Positions 43,192-52,827 of a stretch of DNA of 64,000 nucleotides are shown here, one piece after another. The translations under genes and the position numbers were made by a program. A model generated the notes under the pieces. That model was not told where the DNA came from. It saw nothing but the letters and a program-made list of their open reading frames with translations, and did no database searches. Where the stretch lies: positions 35,050 through 99,049 of the forward strand of contig CANRIP010000005.1 of the NCBI GenBank assembly GCA_947630715.1. The letters are read 5' to 3'. Source of the DNA: an uncultured Acetatifactor sp. (GTDB lineage: Bacteria; Bacillota; Clostridia; Lachnospirales; Lachnospiraceae). Positions within the stretch are counted from its first letter, which is position 1; each line of letters begins with the position of its first letter.

Positions 43192-44610
43192 ATGGACGAT
43201 GACAGTGGGCCTACTGCCAGTATGATTTTGTTTGTTGTTCTGCTTTTGATCGATGTGTTTTTTTACGGGTTCAGCGCCGCTCTCCATTCTTTAAATGAGA
43301 AGGATATCCGGGAGAGGGCTGAGGAGAAAAAGGACAAAAAGTCCGCAAAGCTGCTGAAACTGCTGGATTCGCCGGGAACTTTTCAGAACACTTCCCAGTT
43401 GGTGACCACGCTGGTGAATGTGACCATCGGGGCGGTGCAGTTGGGGGTGCTTTTGGAATATATCTCCCGGGGGCTTAGGAGACTGACGGAAAACAGAACG
43501 GATTTTGCCTGGTTCCCTCCCGGGGTGTGGGCGGCAATCGCCGCCGTGGCCGCTACGGCGTTTCTGTTGTATCTGACCCTGACGCTGGGGGTTTTGTTGC
43601 CCGGGAAAATCGCGTCCAGGGCTCCGGAAAAGTGGGCCTACGCCTGCATCACGCCCATCATGGCGCTGATGAAGATCTTTTATCCCTTTACGGCTTTGTC
43701 CGCGGCGACTTCCCAAGGGATCCTGAGGCTCTTTGGCGTAAACGGAACCGCCGGAGAGGGCGACGTGACGGAGGAAGAAATCATCAGCATGATCAATGAG
43801 GGGCATGAGCAGGGGGTCATACAGGCCAGCGAAGCCCAGATGATCTCCAATATCTTTGAATTGGGCGACAAGGAAGCCCAGGATATCATGACCCATAGAA
43901 ATCACATCGTCGGCATAGACGCGGGGACGGCATTAAAGGATGCGGTGGAGCTGATCCTGGACGGCACCAACAGCCGTTATCCCGTTTATGAGGAAAACCT
44001 GGATCACATTATCGGCATCCTGCATTTAAAGGACGCCATGCGGTTTTACGCGGAAGAAGGCAGAAGGAACTGTCCCCTCAGAGAAGCGGAGGGGCTACTC
44101 AGGGAAGCCAGTTTCGTCCCGCAGACAAAGAAAATCGACGAACTGTTCCGCATGATGCAGGCGGAAAAACTGCAGATGGTCATCGTGGTGGACGAGTATG
44201 GACAGACGGACGGGCTTGTGGCCATGGAGGACATTCTGGAGGAAATCGTTGGAAATATTATGGACGAGTATGATGAGGAAAGCGATTCCTTCATAGAGGA
44301 GAAGAACGAGGACACTTATGTGGCCGACGGCATGACCCGGCTGGAGGAACTGGAAGAACGGCTGGGCATCTCCTTTGCGGATGAGGAATTTGAAACTTTA
44401 AACGGTTTCCTGATCTCCCGGCTGGATCGGATCCCGGAGCCGGATGAGCAGTTTGACGTGGATTACTGCGGCTATAATTTCAAGATCCTGAAGGTACAGG
44501 ACAAAATGATCCAGCAGGTGCAGGTCACCAGGCTGCCCGGCGGGGAGCCCCAGAAAGAGAGGGCGGGGGCATCTGCGGAAACAGCCCTTGAAGAAAATCC
44601 GGAAAAATGA
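43192..44610 (+). CDS. CNNM/CorC-type (hemolysin C family) membrane protein (472 aa)
   Basis: Membrane transporter or transport regulator, linked in relatives to Mg2+/Co2+ efflux. N-terminal CNNM (DUF21) domain with about four hydrophobic segments (ILFVVLLLIDVFFYGFSAALH; LVTTLVNVTIGAVQLGVLLEY; AAIAAVAATAFLLYLTLTLGVLLPGKIASR). A conserved acidic EEEIISMINEGHEQGVIQ leads into a CBS pair (about 195-320, DIMTHRNHIVGID ... RYPVYEENLDHIIGILHLKD) and a C-terminal CorC_HlyC domain (ADGMTRLEELEERLGISF). The ATG at 43192 has GGGAGG 14 nt upstream, a longer spacing than usual; the ATG at 43141 is the alternative. Confidence 0.85.
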   Translation: MDDDSGPTASMILFVVLLLIDVFFYGFSAALHSLNEKDIRERAEEKKDKKSAKLLKLLDSPGTFQNTSQLVTTLVNVTIGAVQLGVLLEYISRGLRRLTENRTDFAWFPPGVWAAIAAVAATAFLLYLTLTLGVLLPGKIASRAPEKWAYACITPIMALMKIFYPFTALSAATSQGILRLFGVNGTAGEGDVTEEEIISMINEGHEQGVIQASEAQMISNIFELGDKEAQDIMTHRNHIVGIDAGTALKDAVELILDGTNSRYPVYEENLDHIIGILHLKDAMRFYAEEGRRNCPLREAEGLLREASFVPQTKKIDELFRMMQAEKLQMVIVVDEYGQTDGLVAMEDILEEIVGNIMDEYDEESDSFIEEKNEDTYVADGMTRLEELEERLGISFADEEFETLNGFLISRLDRIPEPDEQFDVDYCGYNFKILKVQDKMIQQVQVTRLPGGEPQKERAGASAETALEENPEK

Positions 44611-44660
44611 TATGATGAAAGCCGGTGAAAAAACAGACACAGATACAGGGAGGATGGGAA

Positions 44661-45389
44661 ATGTCCGGACATTCAAAATTTGCCAACATCAAACATAAAA
44701 AGGAAAAGAACGATGCCGCAAAGGGGAAGATCTTTACCATCATCGGGCGCGAGATCGCGGTGGCCGTGAAAGAAGGGGGCCCGGATCCCGCGAACAATTT
44801 TAAGCTGGCCACGGTGATCGCAAAGGCGAAGGCAAACAACATGCCAAACGATACCATTGAAAGAGGCATCAAAAAGGCAGCCGGAGACGTGGGAAACGTG
44901 AATTATGAGTATGTCACCTACGAAGGGTACGGCCCCAACGGCATTGCCATTATTGTGGATGCCCTGACGGACAATAAAAACAGGACCGCGGCCAATGTGC
45001 GAAGCGCCTTTTCCAAAGGGCAGGGGAATGTGGGTACGCCTGGGTGCGTGTCCTTCATGTTCGATAAAAAGGGACAGATTATCATCGACAGAGAGGAATG
45101 CGATCTGGAAGCGGATGAACTGATGATGGCGGCTCTGGACGCGGGAGCGGAGGATTTTAACGAGGAGGAGGACAGCTTTGAGGTTCTCACCGATCCTGAC
45201 AGCTTTGAACAGGTGCGAAAGGCGTTTGAGGAATCGGGAATTCCCATGCTCAGCGCGGAGGTGACCATGATTCCGCAGAATTATGTGGAGCTGACGGACG
45301 AGACAGCAATCAAAAACCTTCAGCGGACTCTGGACATGCTGGATGAAGACGATGATGTCCAGGCGGTATATCATAACTGGGAGGAATAA
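44661..45389 (+). CDS. YebC/PmpR/TACO1-family protein (242 aa)
   Basis: Widely conserved cytoplasmic protein, first described as a transcriptional regulator and more recently as a translation factor that helps ribosomes through polyproline-like stalls. Begins [25 protein letters not shown], then [15 protein letters not shown] helix, [46 protein letters not shown] and a C-terminal domain ending in MIPQNYVEL...[15 protein letters not shown]. All segments are standard. The start ATG at 44661 follows AGGGAGG; an upstream in-frame ATG at 44625 is rejected. Confidence 0.93.
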   Translation: MSGHSKFANIKHKKEKNDAAKGKIFTIIGREIAVAVKEGGPDPANNFKLATVIAKAKANNMPNDTIERGIKKAAGDVGNVNYEYVTYEGYGPNGIAIIVDALTDNKNRTAANVRSAFSKGQGNVGTPGCVSFMFDKKGQIIIDREECDLEADELMMAALDAGAEDFNEEEDSFEVLTDPDSFEQVRKAFEESGIPMLSAEVTMIPQNYVELTDETAIKNLQRTLDMLDEDDDVQAVYHNWEE

Positions 45390-45405
45390 CCTTTCTCCAA
45401 TGGCT

Positions 45406-45429
45406 GGCACCACCGTCAGGGGTGGTGCT
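45406..45429 (+). terminator. Terminator after yebC
   Basis: GGCACCACC (45406-45414) pairs with GGTGGTGCT (45421-45429), allowing one G-T pair; TTTGTG follows. Confidence 0.6.
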
Positions 45430-45504
45430 TTGTGATTCAAATGCACAGACTTTATGGCGCGGACGGCGGCCATGGCGCCGGCATCCGGCGGCAGAGGACA
45501 ATGT

Positions 45505-46485
45505 ATGGATAAGCTTGCGATAGTGGTGCCCTGTTACAATGAGGAAGAAACCCTGGAGATTGCCTCCCGGACGTTAAGGGAAGTATTGGAGGATCTGATT
45601 GGGAAAGGAAAAATTTCCGGGGACAGTTTTGTCTTGTTCGTCAATGACGGAAGCAGGGATCGAACCTGGGAGCTGATCGAGGAAGAACACGGAAAGTATC
45701 CCTCGAGAGTGCTGGGCGTGAAACTGGCGGGAAACGTGGGACATCAGCTTGCGTTGACGGCGGGGCTTTTGACCGCTATGGATCTGTGCGACGTAACCGT
45801 CTCCATAGACGCGGATTTACAGGATGACGTGGCCGTGATCGAAGAAATGATCGACAAGTATCACGGGGGCTGCGATATTGTTTATGGAGTCAGAAAAAAG
45901 CGAAACACCGATACCTTTTTTAAGCGCACCACCGCTCAGTGCTTTTACCGTCTGATGAAAATGATGGGGATCCGGACCGTTTACAATCACGCGGACTTCC
46001 GCCTGATGTCCCAGAGGGCGGTCAGGGAATTTTCCCGATATCGGGAATCCAATCTTTATCTGCGGGGCGTTATGCCTCTTTTGGGATATCAGTCCGACTG
46101 CGTGTATTATGACCGGAAGGAGCGGGTGGCCGGGGAATCGAAATATCCCTTTAACAAGATGGTTGCCCTGGCGTTTGACGGCATTTCTTCTTTCAGCATA
46201 AAACCGATCAGCCTGATTCTGGGGATGGGCGTCATCATTATCTCCATATCCTTTCTGGCGGGAATTTACGCTCTGGTGTCTTATTTTTCAGGGCATGTGG
46301 TACCCGGGTGGACGTCCTTAATCCTGTCGATCTGGTTTCTGGGGGGCATACAGCTTCTGGCCATCGGGCTGGTGGGGCAGTATATCGGAAAAATTTACAT
46401 TGAGGTGAAGGGCAGACCGAGGTACAATATTGAAAAGGTTCTCACTGGGCAGGAGGAAACAGGCTCTTCAGAAATAAGCACTTAG
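45505..46485 (+). CDS. GT2 glycosyltransferase, polyprenyl-phosphate hexosyltransferase type (326 aa)
   Basis: Transfers a sugar from a nucleotide donor to undecaprenyl phosphate, like GtrB, ArnC and DPM1 relatives. Cytoplasmic GT-A domain (residues 1-~230): VVPCYNEEETL, FVNDGSRDRTWE, GNVGHQLALTAGLL and the DxD-type SIDADLQDDVAVI; later HADFRLMSQRAV is characteristic. Two C-terminal membrane helices (LILGMGVIIISISFLAGIYAL and LILSIWFLGGIQLLAIGLVGQ) and a PRYNIEKVL tail complete the family layout. ATG 45505 is preferred over the upstream ATG 45454. The next gene, 12 bp away, encodes a large membrane protein that may use the lipid-linked sugar. Confidence 0.9.
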   Translation: MDKLAIVVPCYNEEETLEIASRTLREVLEDLIGKGKISGDSFVLFVNDGSRDRTWELIEEEHGKYPSRVLGVKLAGNVGHQLALTAGLLTAMDLCDVTVSIDADLQDDVAVIEEMIDKYHGGCDIVYGVRKKRNTDTFFKRTTAQCFYRLMKMMGIRTVYNHADFRLMSQRAVREFSRYRESNLYLRGVMPLLGYQSDCVYYDRKERVAGESKYPFNKMVALAFDGISSFSIKPISLILGMGVIIISISFLAGIYALVSYFSGHVVPGWTSLILSIWFLGGIQLLAIGLVGQYIGKIYIEVKGRPRYNIEKVLTGQEETGSSEIST

Positions 46486-46497
46486 GAAATCCGGGAA

Positions 46498-49050
46498 ATG
46501 ATATGGAAAAAAGGCGTTTTCAGTAATTTCATGTGGGGAATGTACACGCTGGTTACGGGGATCGCTCTGCCGGAGCTTTTTGCGGCGGCAGCGCAGGCGT
46601 GGGAACTTCCGGGGTATTTTGGCCCCATAGCCGCCGGGGCTGTGTTCCTGCTGGCGGCGGCTGCCGTACGGCTGCTTTTCCTGGCGGCGCGTTCCGAAAC
46701 GGGGTCTGCTGTCCTGGGCGGGCAGAGGGCCAAAAAGACGGGGCTGATCCTGGAGACCCTGGCGGTAGCGTTCTTTTTTCTCTTGGGGTTTCTGATCAGG
46801 GAGAAGGGCGTTTCTTCCGCAACAGAGGGCGGATTTTATTGGGAAACGGCCCTGATAAGGGACGGGCAGGAGCTGCCCCGGCTTGCTCAGGGCGCCGGAT
46901 ACTGGTATCTTTGTTTACTCCGCTTTGTGTTTTTTATGGTTGGCAATAAGACGGCGGCGGGGGTCTGGCTGCAGATTGGTCTGCAATTACTGGGGACGGC
47001 GCTTTTTTACATTGGTTTCAGAAAGCTGGCGGGGATCCCTTCCGCTATGACGATGTTGATCTTTTCCCTGTGCGCCCGCCCTATGGTGCAACAGGCGTTT
47101 CTGCTTTCTCCGCAGCCGATGTATCAGCTTTTGCTTTCTTTGGGGATACTGCTGTTATGCGGCTGTGCCGGGGAGGGCTTTCGGGTCTTACGGTTTTTGC
47201 CTGCCGGGCTTTTCATCGGCATCCTGGGATATCTGGACGTGGGCGGGTTCCTGCTGCTGATTCCCTGTGTCTGCCTGGGGTGGAAGGGAAACAGTGCCGG
47301 CGGAAAGCGTTGGGCGGCTTTGGGACTGAGCGCAGGGGCCGCGGCCGCCGGCTTTTTCGGGTCGGTTTTTCTGGATTCCTATGTTTGCGGCGAAACGGCG
47401 GGCAGCATTCTGGGAGTCTGGAAAAATCTTTATCAACCGAAAACGGACGGATTGGGAACCGGATCTTTTGGCAGGGACGTATTGTGGCTGCTCCCGGTTT
47501 TTGCCCTGATGGCGGTGGGAATATTCAGCTACTGGAGCAGCCGTGAAACGGAACGGATCAGTATGTGGATGCTGATGGTTTGTGCGGCCGCGCTGGCCGG
47601 TTCCCTGGGGATGCTGACTGCGGAACTGCCGGTTTTTACTTATTTGGCGCCCGGGCTGGCCGTGCTGGCCGGCGTCGGAATCAGGGCGTGTTTTGACGGC
47701 GGAGGAAGGAAACAATCGGTTCCGGGCACCTTGCCGGCGGAGTCCGCGGTCGGGGAGGGGACGGACACAGTGGAGACGGCGTTACAGGAGGACAGGGAAG
47801 TGTTTGGGTTATTTTCAAAGAAGAAAACAGAAAAACCGCAGAGCCGGCAGGAAAGCGGCGGGGAAGGTTTGGCTCCCGACACCATCAAACTTCCGAAATA
47901 TCTGCGGGATCCCAATACGGACAGACCGCTGATACCGAAATATATGCAGGAGGAAAACAACGCCCTGCGGCGGAAAAACGCCGGCGGGGACGCTGTCGCG
48001 CCCACGGAACAGCCCTCTGGGCCGGAGACAGTTGTGCCGGCGGAACATCTTTCTGAGCCGGAGACAGCCGCGCCGGTGGAACAGCCCTCTGAGCCGGAGG
48101 AAACGCAGCTTGAGGGAGAGACAGGTGAGCCGGAGGCAGCCACGCCAGTGGAACAGTTCTCTGGGCCGGAGGGAACGCAGCTTAAGGGAGAGACAGGTGA
48201 GCCGGAGGCAGTTGTGCCGGCGGAACATCTGTCTGAGCCGGAGACGGCCGTGCCAGTGGAACAGCCCTCTGAGCCGGAGAGGGAAAAAGTTCCGGCAGCT
48301 TTCCAGCAGACCGCTGCCGAAGGGCAAGGTTCCGAAACGGAGCGCATCGGAGAAACCGTTGAACATACTGCCGAAGACACCACTGAACAAGCCGCTGAAG
48401 GAGCCGTTGAAAAGGCCTCTGAGGGAACCGCCGGAAGGGCCGCTGAAGAAAAAACTGCTGATAAAACCGCTGAAAACACGATCCAGGATCGTTACCAAAG
48501 CGACGAGGAAGATCCTCAGGATCTGTACGGAGTCCCTGAGGCATTTCGTTCACGGAAGGAACCGGTTGCACGAAAGCCGCTGCCGGAACTGGATATTCAG
48601 GATTTGTCACCGGAGCAGGAGGATAACGGGCTGAATGAGGCCCTTCAAGCCCAGGCTGCGGTGCTGGCCGAAGCCGCAGTCCAGCTTTTGGCGGAAGAAT
48701 CGGAGCAGGAAGAACCGGAGCAGGAGCAATCCGTACAGGAAGAACCGGAACAGGGAAAACCGGAGCAGGAAGAACCGGAAAATGCCGGTTCGGCTGCGCC
48801 CAATCAGGAAATGGAATCCACACCAGAACCGGACTCGGCAACGGAACCGGCAGAAAAACCGGAACCGACAGAAAAAATGGACTCGGCAACGGAACCGGAC
48901 CATACCGTTTCCAAACCCCAGCTCATAGAAAATCCGCTGCCGCTGCCTAAGCCTCACCAGAAAAAGGTGCTGGATTATCCGGTCGGCGACTCCGACGACG
49001 GGGACGATTTCGACTACGAAGTGGACGAAAATGACGATTTTGACATTTAA
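46498..49050 (+). CDS. Polytopic membrane protein with long acidic repeat tail (850 aa)
   Basis: Residues ~1-400 contain about ten hydrophobic helices (e.g. IAAGAVFLLAAAAVRLLFLAA, VWLQIGLQLLGTALFYIGF, VLWLLPVFALMAVGIFSYW) in a layout like GT-C-type glycosyltransferases, but with no motif I can assign. Residues ~435-850 are hydrophilic, mostly Glu/Pro/Ala/Thr/Gln. They include near-repeats of EPETAAPVEQPSEPE (about 500-610), a coiled-coil-like TAE...KAS section, and EQEEPEQ repeats (about 735-770). A conserved-looking end KKVLDYPVGDSDDGDDFDYE closes the protein. Pairing with the GT2 enzyme suggests use of a lipid-linked sugar; this is inference. Confidence 0.7.
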   Translation: MIWKKGVFSNFMWGMYTLVTGIALPELFAAAAQAWELPGYFGPIAAGAVFLLAAAAVRLLFLAARSETGSAVLGGQRAKKTGLILETLAVAFFFLLGFLIREKGVSSATEGGFYWETALIRDGQELPRLAQGAGYWYLCLLRFVFFMVGNKTAAGVWLQIGLQLLGTALFYIGFRKLAGIPSAMTMLIFSLCARPMVQQAFLLSPQPMYQLLLSLGILLLCGCAGEGFRVLRFLPAGLFIGILGYLDVGGFLLLIPCVCLGWKGNSAGGKRWAALGLSAGAAAAGFFGSVFLDSYVCGETAGSILGVWKNLYQPKTDGLGTGSFGRDVLWLLPVFALMAVGIFSYWSSRETERISMWMLMVCAAALAGSLGMLTAELPVFTYLAPGLAVLAGVGIRACFDGGGRKQSVPGTLPAESAVGEGTDTVETALQEDREVFGLFSKKKTEKPQSRQESGGEGLAPDTIKLPKYLRDPNTDRPLIPKYMQEENNALRRKNAGGDAVAPTEQPSGPETVVPAEHLSEPETAAPVEQPSEPEETQLEGETGEPEAATPVEQFSGPEGTQLKGETGEPEAVVPAEHLSEPETAVPVEQPSEPEREKVPAAFQQTAAEGQGSETERIGETVEHTAEDTTEQAAEGAVEKASEGTAGRAAEEKTADKTAENTIQDRYQSDEEDPQDLYGVPEAFRSRKEPVARKPLPELDIQDLSPEQEDNGLNEALQAQAAVLAEAAVQLLAEESEQEEPEQEQSVQEEPEQGKPEQEEPENAGSAAPNQEMESTPEPDSATEPAEKPEPTEKMDSATEPDHTVSKPQLIENPLPLPKPHQKKVLDYPVGDSDDGDDFDYEVDENDDFDI
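48010..48285 (+). repeat. Coding repeats in the acidic tail
   Basis: Units of 36-60 nt built around codons for VPAEHLSEPET, PVEQPSEPE and TQLEGETGEPEA recur in the order A-B-C-B'-C'-A'-B. They differ by a few, partly non-synonymous bases, which suggests recent duplication in a disordered region. Confidence 0.7.
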
Positions 49051-49084
49051 ACAGGAATGAATTTTACATATCAGGCAATGATAA

Positions 49085-49112
49085 AAGGGAGTGCGGGAAA
49101 CCGCGCTCCCTT
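49085..49112. terminator. 12-bp hairpin with GAAA loop after the membrane-protein gene
   Basis: AAGGGAGTGCGG (49085-49096) pairs with CCGCGCTCCCTT (49101-49112) around GAAA, with one T-G pair. The T-run is weak (TTAATT), so termination or RNA stabilisation are both possible. Confidence 0.6.
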
Positions 49113-49192
49113 AATTCATGCGGGCCGTTTTGAAAAACGGTTCCAGGCACCTAGCGGGAGCACCGCAAGGATCAGGCAGGGAGGCGACAGCG

Positions 49193-49903
49193 ATGGAAGA
49201 AGATGAAGATAAGAAGGATAAAAAGGTCGAACAGGAGGAACACCGGGATGAACGGATTGAGAAAACGGGACAGGCGACGCTGGACGCAAACGCCCAGATG
49301 GACAGCATTCACCTGATTTCCATTATTGGGGAGATTGAAGGCCATGAAAATTTGTCCAACAATTCAAAATCCACAAAGTATGAGCATATCCTACCCAGTC
49401 TTGCGGCCATAGAGGACAGCAAAAATATTCAGGGCGTTCTGGTTTTGTTAAACACCATGGGGGGAGACGTGGAAGCGGGGCTGGCCATTGCGGAAATGAT
49501 CGCGTCCTTAAGCAAGCCCACCGTTTCACTGGTTTTGGGCGGGAGCCATTCCATAGGCGTCCCTATCGCGGTGAGTACGGATTATTCCTTTATCGTCAAC
49601 ACAGGCACCATGGTGATTCATCCGGTGAGGCTGAACGGGATGGTGATCGGCGTACCGCAGACGTTTGAGTATTTTAAGCTGATTCAGGACCGGATCACAG
49701 GGTTTGTCTGCGACCACTGCCGGATTGACAGGCAGACGCTGGAAGGCTTAATGACGGAGACAGGGATTCTGACCAAGGATGTGGGGACGATCCTGGTGGG
49801 AGAGGATGCGGTAAAGTACGGGATCATCGACGAAGTGGGAGGAATTGACAAGGCGATTGCGAAATTGCACCAAATGATTAATGACAAGTCCGAAGAAAAA
49901 TGA
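49193..49903 (+). CDS. tepA: ClpP-like serine protease, TepA type (236 aa)
   Basis: ClpP-fold peptidase of the translocation-enhancing protein (TepA) group, implicated in B. subtilis in protein export and spore development. A charged N-terminal extension (residues 1-45) precedes the ClpP domain: IHLISIIGEIEGH, VLVLLNTMGGDVEAGLAIAEMI, the nucleophile region LVLGGSHSIGVPIAVS and the His in GTMVIHPVRLNGM. In B. subtilis tepA lies next to the spoIIIE DNA translocase gene, and an FtsK/SpoIIIE gene follows here after 80 bp, supporting the assignment. ATG 49193 follows GGGAGGCGACAGCG; an upstream ATG 49118 overlaps the hairpin region and is rejected. Confidence 0.85.
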   Translation: MEEDEDKKDKKVEQEEHRDERIEKTGQATLDANAQMDSIHLISIIGEIEGHENLSNNSKSTKYEHILPSLAAIEDSKNIQGVLVLLNTMGGDVEAGLAIAEMIASLSKPTVSLVLGGSHSIGVPIAVSTDYSFIVNTGTMVIHPVRLNGMVIGVPQTFEYFKLIQDRITGFVCDHCRIDRQTLEGLMTETGILTKDVGTILVGEDAVKYGIIDEVGGIDKAIAKLHQMINDKSEEK

Positions 49904-49983
49904 TATACTGATAAAGATGTGGTACTTTCATCACCCACCGTTAAGGAAGTCATAACGGAATAGATCAGGAGAGGTACGGCGAG

Positions 49984-52752
49984 ATGGCGGCATCCAGTGG
50001 AAGAAGAACATCCTCTTCCGGTTCCCGAAAAAGAAATGGCTCTGTTTCCGGCGCGAACGGTTCCAGGGGCAGGGCAAAGAATATACAGACAAAACCGGAT
50101 CCGGAGCGGACGGAAAGGGACAGCGCTCTGTTTCATGAAATTGGACTGATCGTGTTATTTGCGGCGATGGCGTTCCTCTTTTTCTGTAACTTCGGGGTGA
50201 TTGGCCCGGCAGGAGACGCTGTCAGCGGATGTATGTTTGGGCTTTTCGGCCTTTGCGCTTATGTGGTTCCGATTCTTTTGTTCCTGGCGGCGGCGTTCTG
50301 GTTTGCAAACGAGGGAAACCCCAACGCGCTCAGAAAGCTGTTAGCCGGCGTTACCCTGTTCCTGATGGCGGGGGTCGTCTGCGACCTGGCGGTTCACAAC
50401 GCAGGTTCCATGACCCAGTACAGCATCAGCGCTCTGTACACCACATGCCGGGATACCAGATCCGGAGGCGGCGTGATCAGCGGCAGCCTTTGCTATCTGC
50501 TCCAGCATTATCTGGAAACCATCGGTACGGTGCTGGTGGTCATACTCTGCTGTGTGGTGAGCGTTATCCTTTTGACGGAAAAATCCCTGATATCAGGCAT
50601 GAAAAAAGGCGGAAACCGGATGCGGGAGCTGTCCAGGGAGGATGCAAGGCGCAGACGGGAGCAGAATCAGGCAAGGCGGGAGGAACAGGAGGAGCTGCGA
50701 GCCCGCCGGGAGGAGGAGCGCAGGCTGAAGGCGGAGGAAAAGGAAAATGACAGGATCCTTCGTATGGAGCGCAAGGTTTCCGGCGTGATGATGGACACCG
50801 AACTGCCTCGGCAGGACGAGAACGGGCACAGGGATGACGTGCATGAAATCATGCTCTCGGAGGAGCAGACGCCGGAGGAAGAAACCGGGCGCGGGCCGGA
50901 ACCCGGGGAGATTGACTTTGAAAAAATCCGGATCAGAACCATGCACCAGGTGACTCTCGGCGAGGATGTGGAAACGGGAGAGGAAACGGCGCGTTACGGC
51001 GATCGTACCGAGAGGACGGCGCCGGCCGGGAATTCCATGTATCCCGGGGCGGGGGGCGCTCTTGCCGGCGGCAGGAATGGGGAAGAACTGGAAGCGTTTT
51101 CCGACTATGGAGACAGGGCTGCTGCGGCGCAGCAGATCCGCGTACATAAAGAGGGGATTGACGAGCCGGGCGAACACCAAAGGCTGAGAGAGGAAACCGT
51201 ATCCGAATCCCGCGGCGAAGTCTCCCAGGCAGGATCAAAACCTCGCAGGGAGACGGAACAGGCCGGGATTAAACCGCCGAAAAAATATATGTTTCCCCCT
51301 CTGTCCAAGCTTAAGAAGGGGGCGGCGGCCACAGGCGATTCCGCAAAGGAACTGAAGGAAACCGCTCTGCGTCTTCAGCAGACGTTACATACCTTCGGCG
51401 TCAATGTGACGATCACGGACATCAGCCAGGGGCCAAGCGTTACCAGATATGAACTGCAGCCGGAGCAGGGCGTGAAGGTTTCCAAAATCGTAGGGCTGGC
51501 GGACGATATCAAACTGAATCTGGCGGCAACGGATATTCGGATTGAAGCGCCCATACCCGGGAAAGCCGCCGTGGGGATTGAGGTGCCAAACAAGGAAAAT
51601 ACGCCCGTGGCCCTGCGGGATCTTCTGGAGAGCAGCGAATTTAAGAATTTCCCTTCCAATCTTGCGTTTGCGGTGGGAAAGGATATTGCGGGAAAGGTTG
51701 TGGTGGCGGATATCGCCAAGATGCCTCACATGCTGATTGCGGGCGCTACCGGATCGGGGAAATCCGTCTGTATCAACACGCTGATTATGAGCATTCTCTA
51801 CAAGGCTCATCCTGACGACGTCAAGCTGATTATGGTGGATCCCAAGGTGGTGGAATTAAGCGTGTACAACGGAATCCCACACCTTTTGATCCCGGTGGTC
51901 ACCGACCCGAAAAAGGCGTCCGCGGCCCTTCACTGGGGCGTGTCGGAAATGGAGGACCGATACAGAAAATTTGCGGATTTCAATGTCCGCGATTTGAAAG
52001 GGTATAACAAAAAGGTGGAATCCATGCGGGACAGCGGGGACGAAAACGCGCCTGCAAAGCTTCCGCAGATTGTGATTATTGTGGACGAGCTGGCGGATCT
52101 GATGATGGTATGCCCGGGAGAAGTGGAGGAATCCATCTGCCGCCTGGCCCAACTGGCCAGGGCCGCCGGCATTCACCTGATTATCGCCACCCAGCGGCCG
52201 AGCGTGGATGTGATTACCGGTCTGATCAAGGCCAATATGCCTAGCCGCGTGGCCTTTTCCGTGTCCAGCGGGGTGGATTCCCGCACCATACTGGACATGA
52301 ACGGCGCGGAAAAGCTTTTGGGAAAGGGAGACATGCTGTTCTATCCCCAGGGCTATACAAAGCCGGCCCGTATTCAGGGCGCGTTTGTTTCCGACCGGGA
52401 AGTGTCGGATGTGGTGGACTTTTTGAAAAATCAGACGCTGGGGAACGTATACGCGGAGGATATCGAAGAAAGAATCAAGAATCTTGGGAGCGCAGGCGGA
52501 TCCGGCGCCGGCGGGGAAACAGGTTCGGAGCTGGATGAACTGTTTGAAAAGGCGGGACGTTTCATCATCGATAAGGACAAGGCGTCCATCGGTATGCTGC
52601 AAAGAGTGTTGAAGGTTGGCTTTAACAGGGCGGCAAGGATTATGGATCAATTGAGCGAGTACGGCGTGGTTGGCGAGGAAGAAGGAACCAAACCCCGGAA
52701 GATCCTTATGAGCATGGAGCAGTTTGAACAGCTTGTGGAAGAACTGGTATAA
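49984..52752 (+). CDS. DNA translocase FtsK/SpoIIIE (922 aa)
   Basis: Hexameric ATP-driven pump that moves chromosomal DNA across the division or sporulation septum. N-terminal membrane domain with about four helices (about residues 50-195: [62 protein letters not shown]). A charged linker (about 200-435) follows. Then the motor has [21 protein letters not shown] (alpha domain), Walker [15 protein letters not shown] (near 585), Walker [14 protein letters not shown] and [20 protein letters not shown]-terminal winged-helix gamma domain (about 850-920, [24 protein letters not shown]) reads DNA orientation sequences. Length is normal. Confidence 0.93.
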   Translation: MAASSGRRTSSSGSRKRNGSVSGANGSRGRAKNIQTKPDPERTERDSALFHEIGLIVLFAAMAFLFFCNFGVIGPAGDAVSGCMFGLFGLCAYVVPILLFLAAAFWFANEGNPNALRKLLAGVTLFLMAGVVCDLAVHNAGSMTQYSISALYTTCRDTRSGGGVISGSLCYLLQHYLETIGTVLVVILCCVVSVILLTEKSLISGMKKGGNRMRELSREDARRRREQNQARREEQEELRARREEERRLKAEEKENDRILRMERKVSGVMMDTELPRQDENGHRDDVHEIMLSEEQTPEEETGRGPEPGEIDFEKIRIRTMHQVTLGEDVETGEETARYGDRTERTAPAGNSMYPGAGGALAGGRNGEELEAFSDYGDRAAAAQQIRVHKEGIDEPGEHQRLREETVSESRGEVSQAGSKPRRETEQAGIKPPKKYMFPPLSKLKKGAAATGDSAKELKETALRLQQTLHTFGVNVTITDISQGPSVTRYELQPEQGVKVSKIVGLADDIKLNLAATDIRIEAPIPGKAAVGIEVPNKENTPVALRDLLESSEFKNFPSNLAFAVGKDIAGKVVVADIAKMPHMLIAGATGSGKSVCINTLIMSILYKAHPDDVKLIMVDPKVVELSVYNGIPHLLIPVVTDPKKASAALHWGVSEMEDRYRKFADFNVRDLKGYNKKVESMRDSGDENAPAKLPQIVIIVDELADLMMVCPGEVEESICRLAQLARAAGIHLIIATQRPSVDVITGLIKANMPSRVAFSVSSGVDSRTILDMNGAEKLLGKGDMLFYPQGYTKPARIQGAFVSDREVSDVVDFLKNQTLGNVYAEDIEERIKNLGSAGGSGAGGETGSELDELFEKAGRFIIDKDKASIGMLQRVLKVGFNRAARIMDQLSEYGVVGEEEGTKPRKILMSMEQFEQLVEELV

Positions 52753-52827
52753 TCAGGCGCACTGAAAAAAGGAAGGGTGGAACCGGGACTTTTGCTGTGA
52801 GTACCCGGCCCCGGAAGGAGAGACAGG

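Noticed and set aside
52753..52827. Folate riboswitch upstream of fhs
   Set aside because: The 75-bp leader has only a 5-bp CCGGG/CCCGG hairpin and none of the conserved THF riboswitch sequence.
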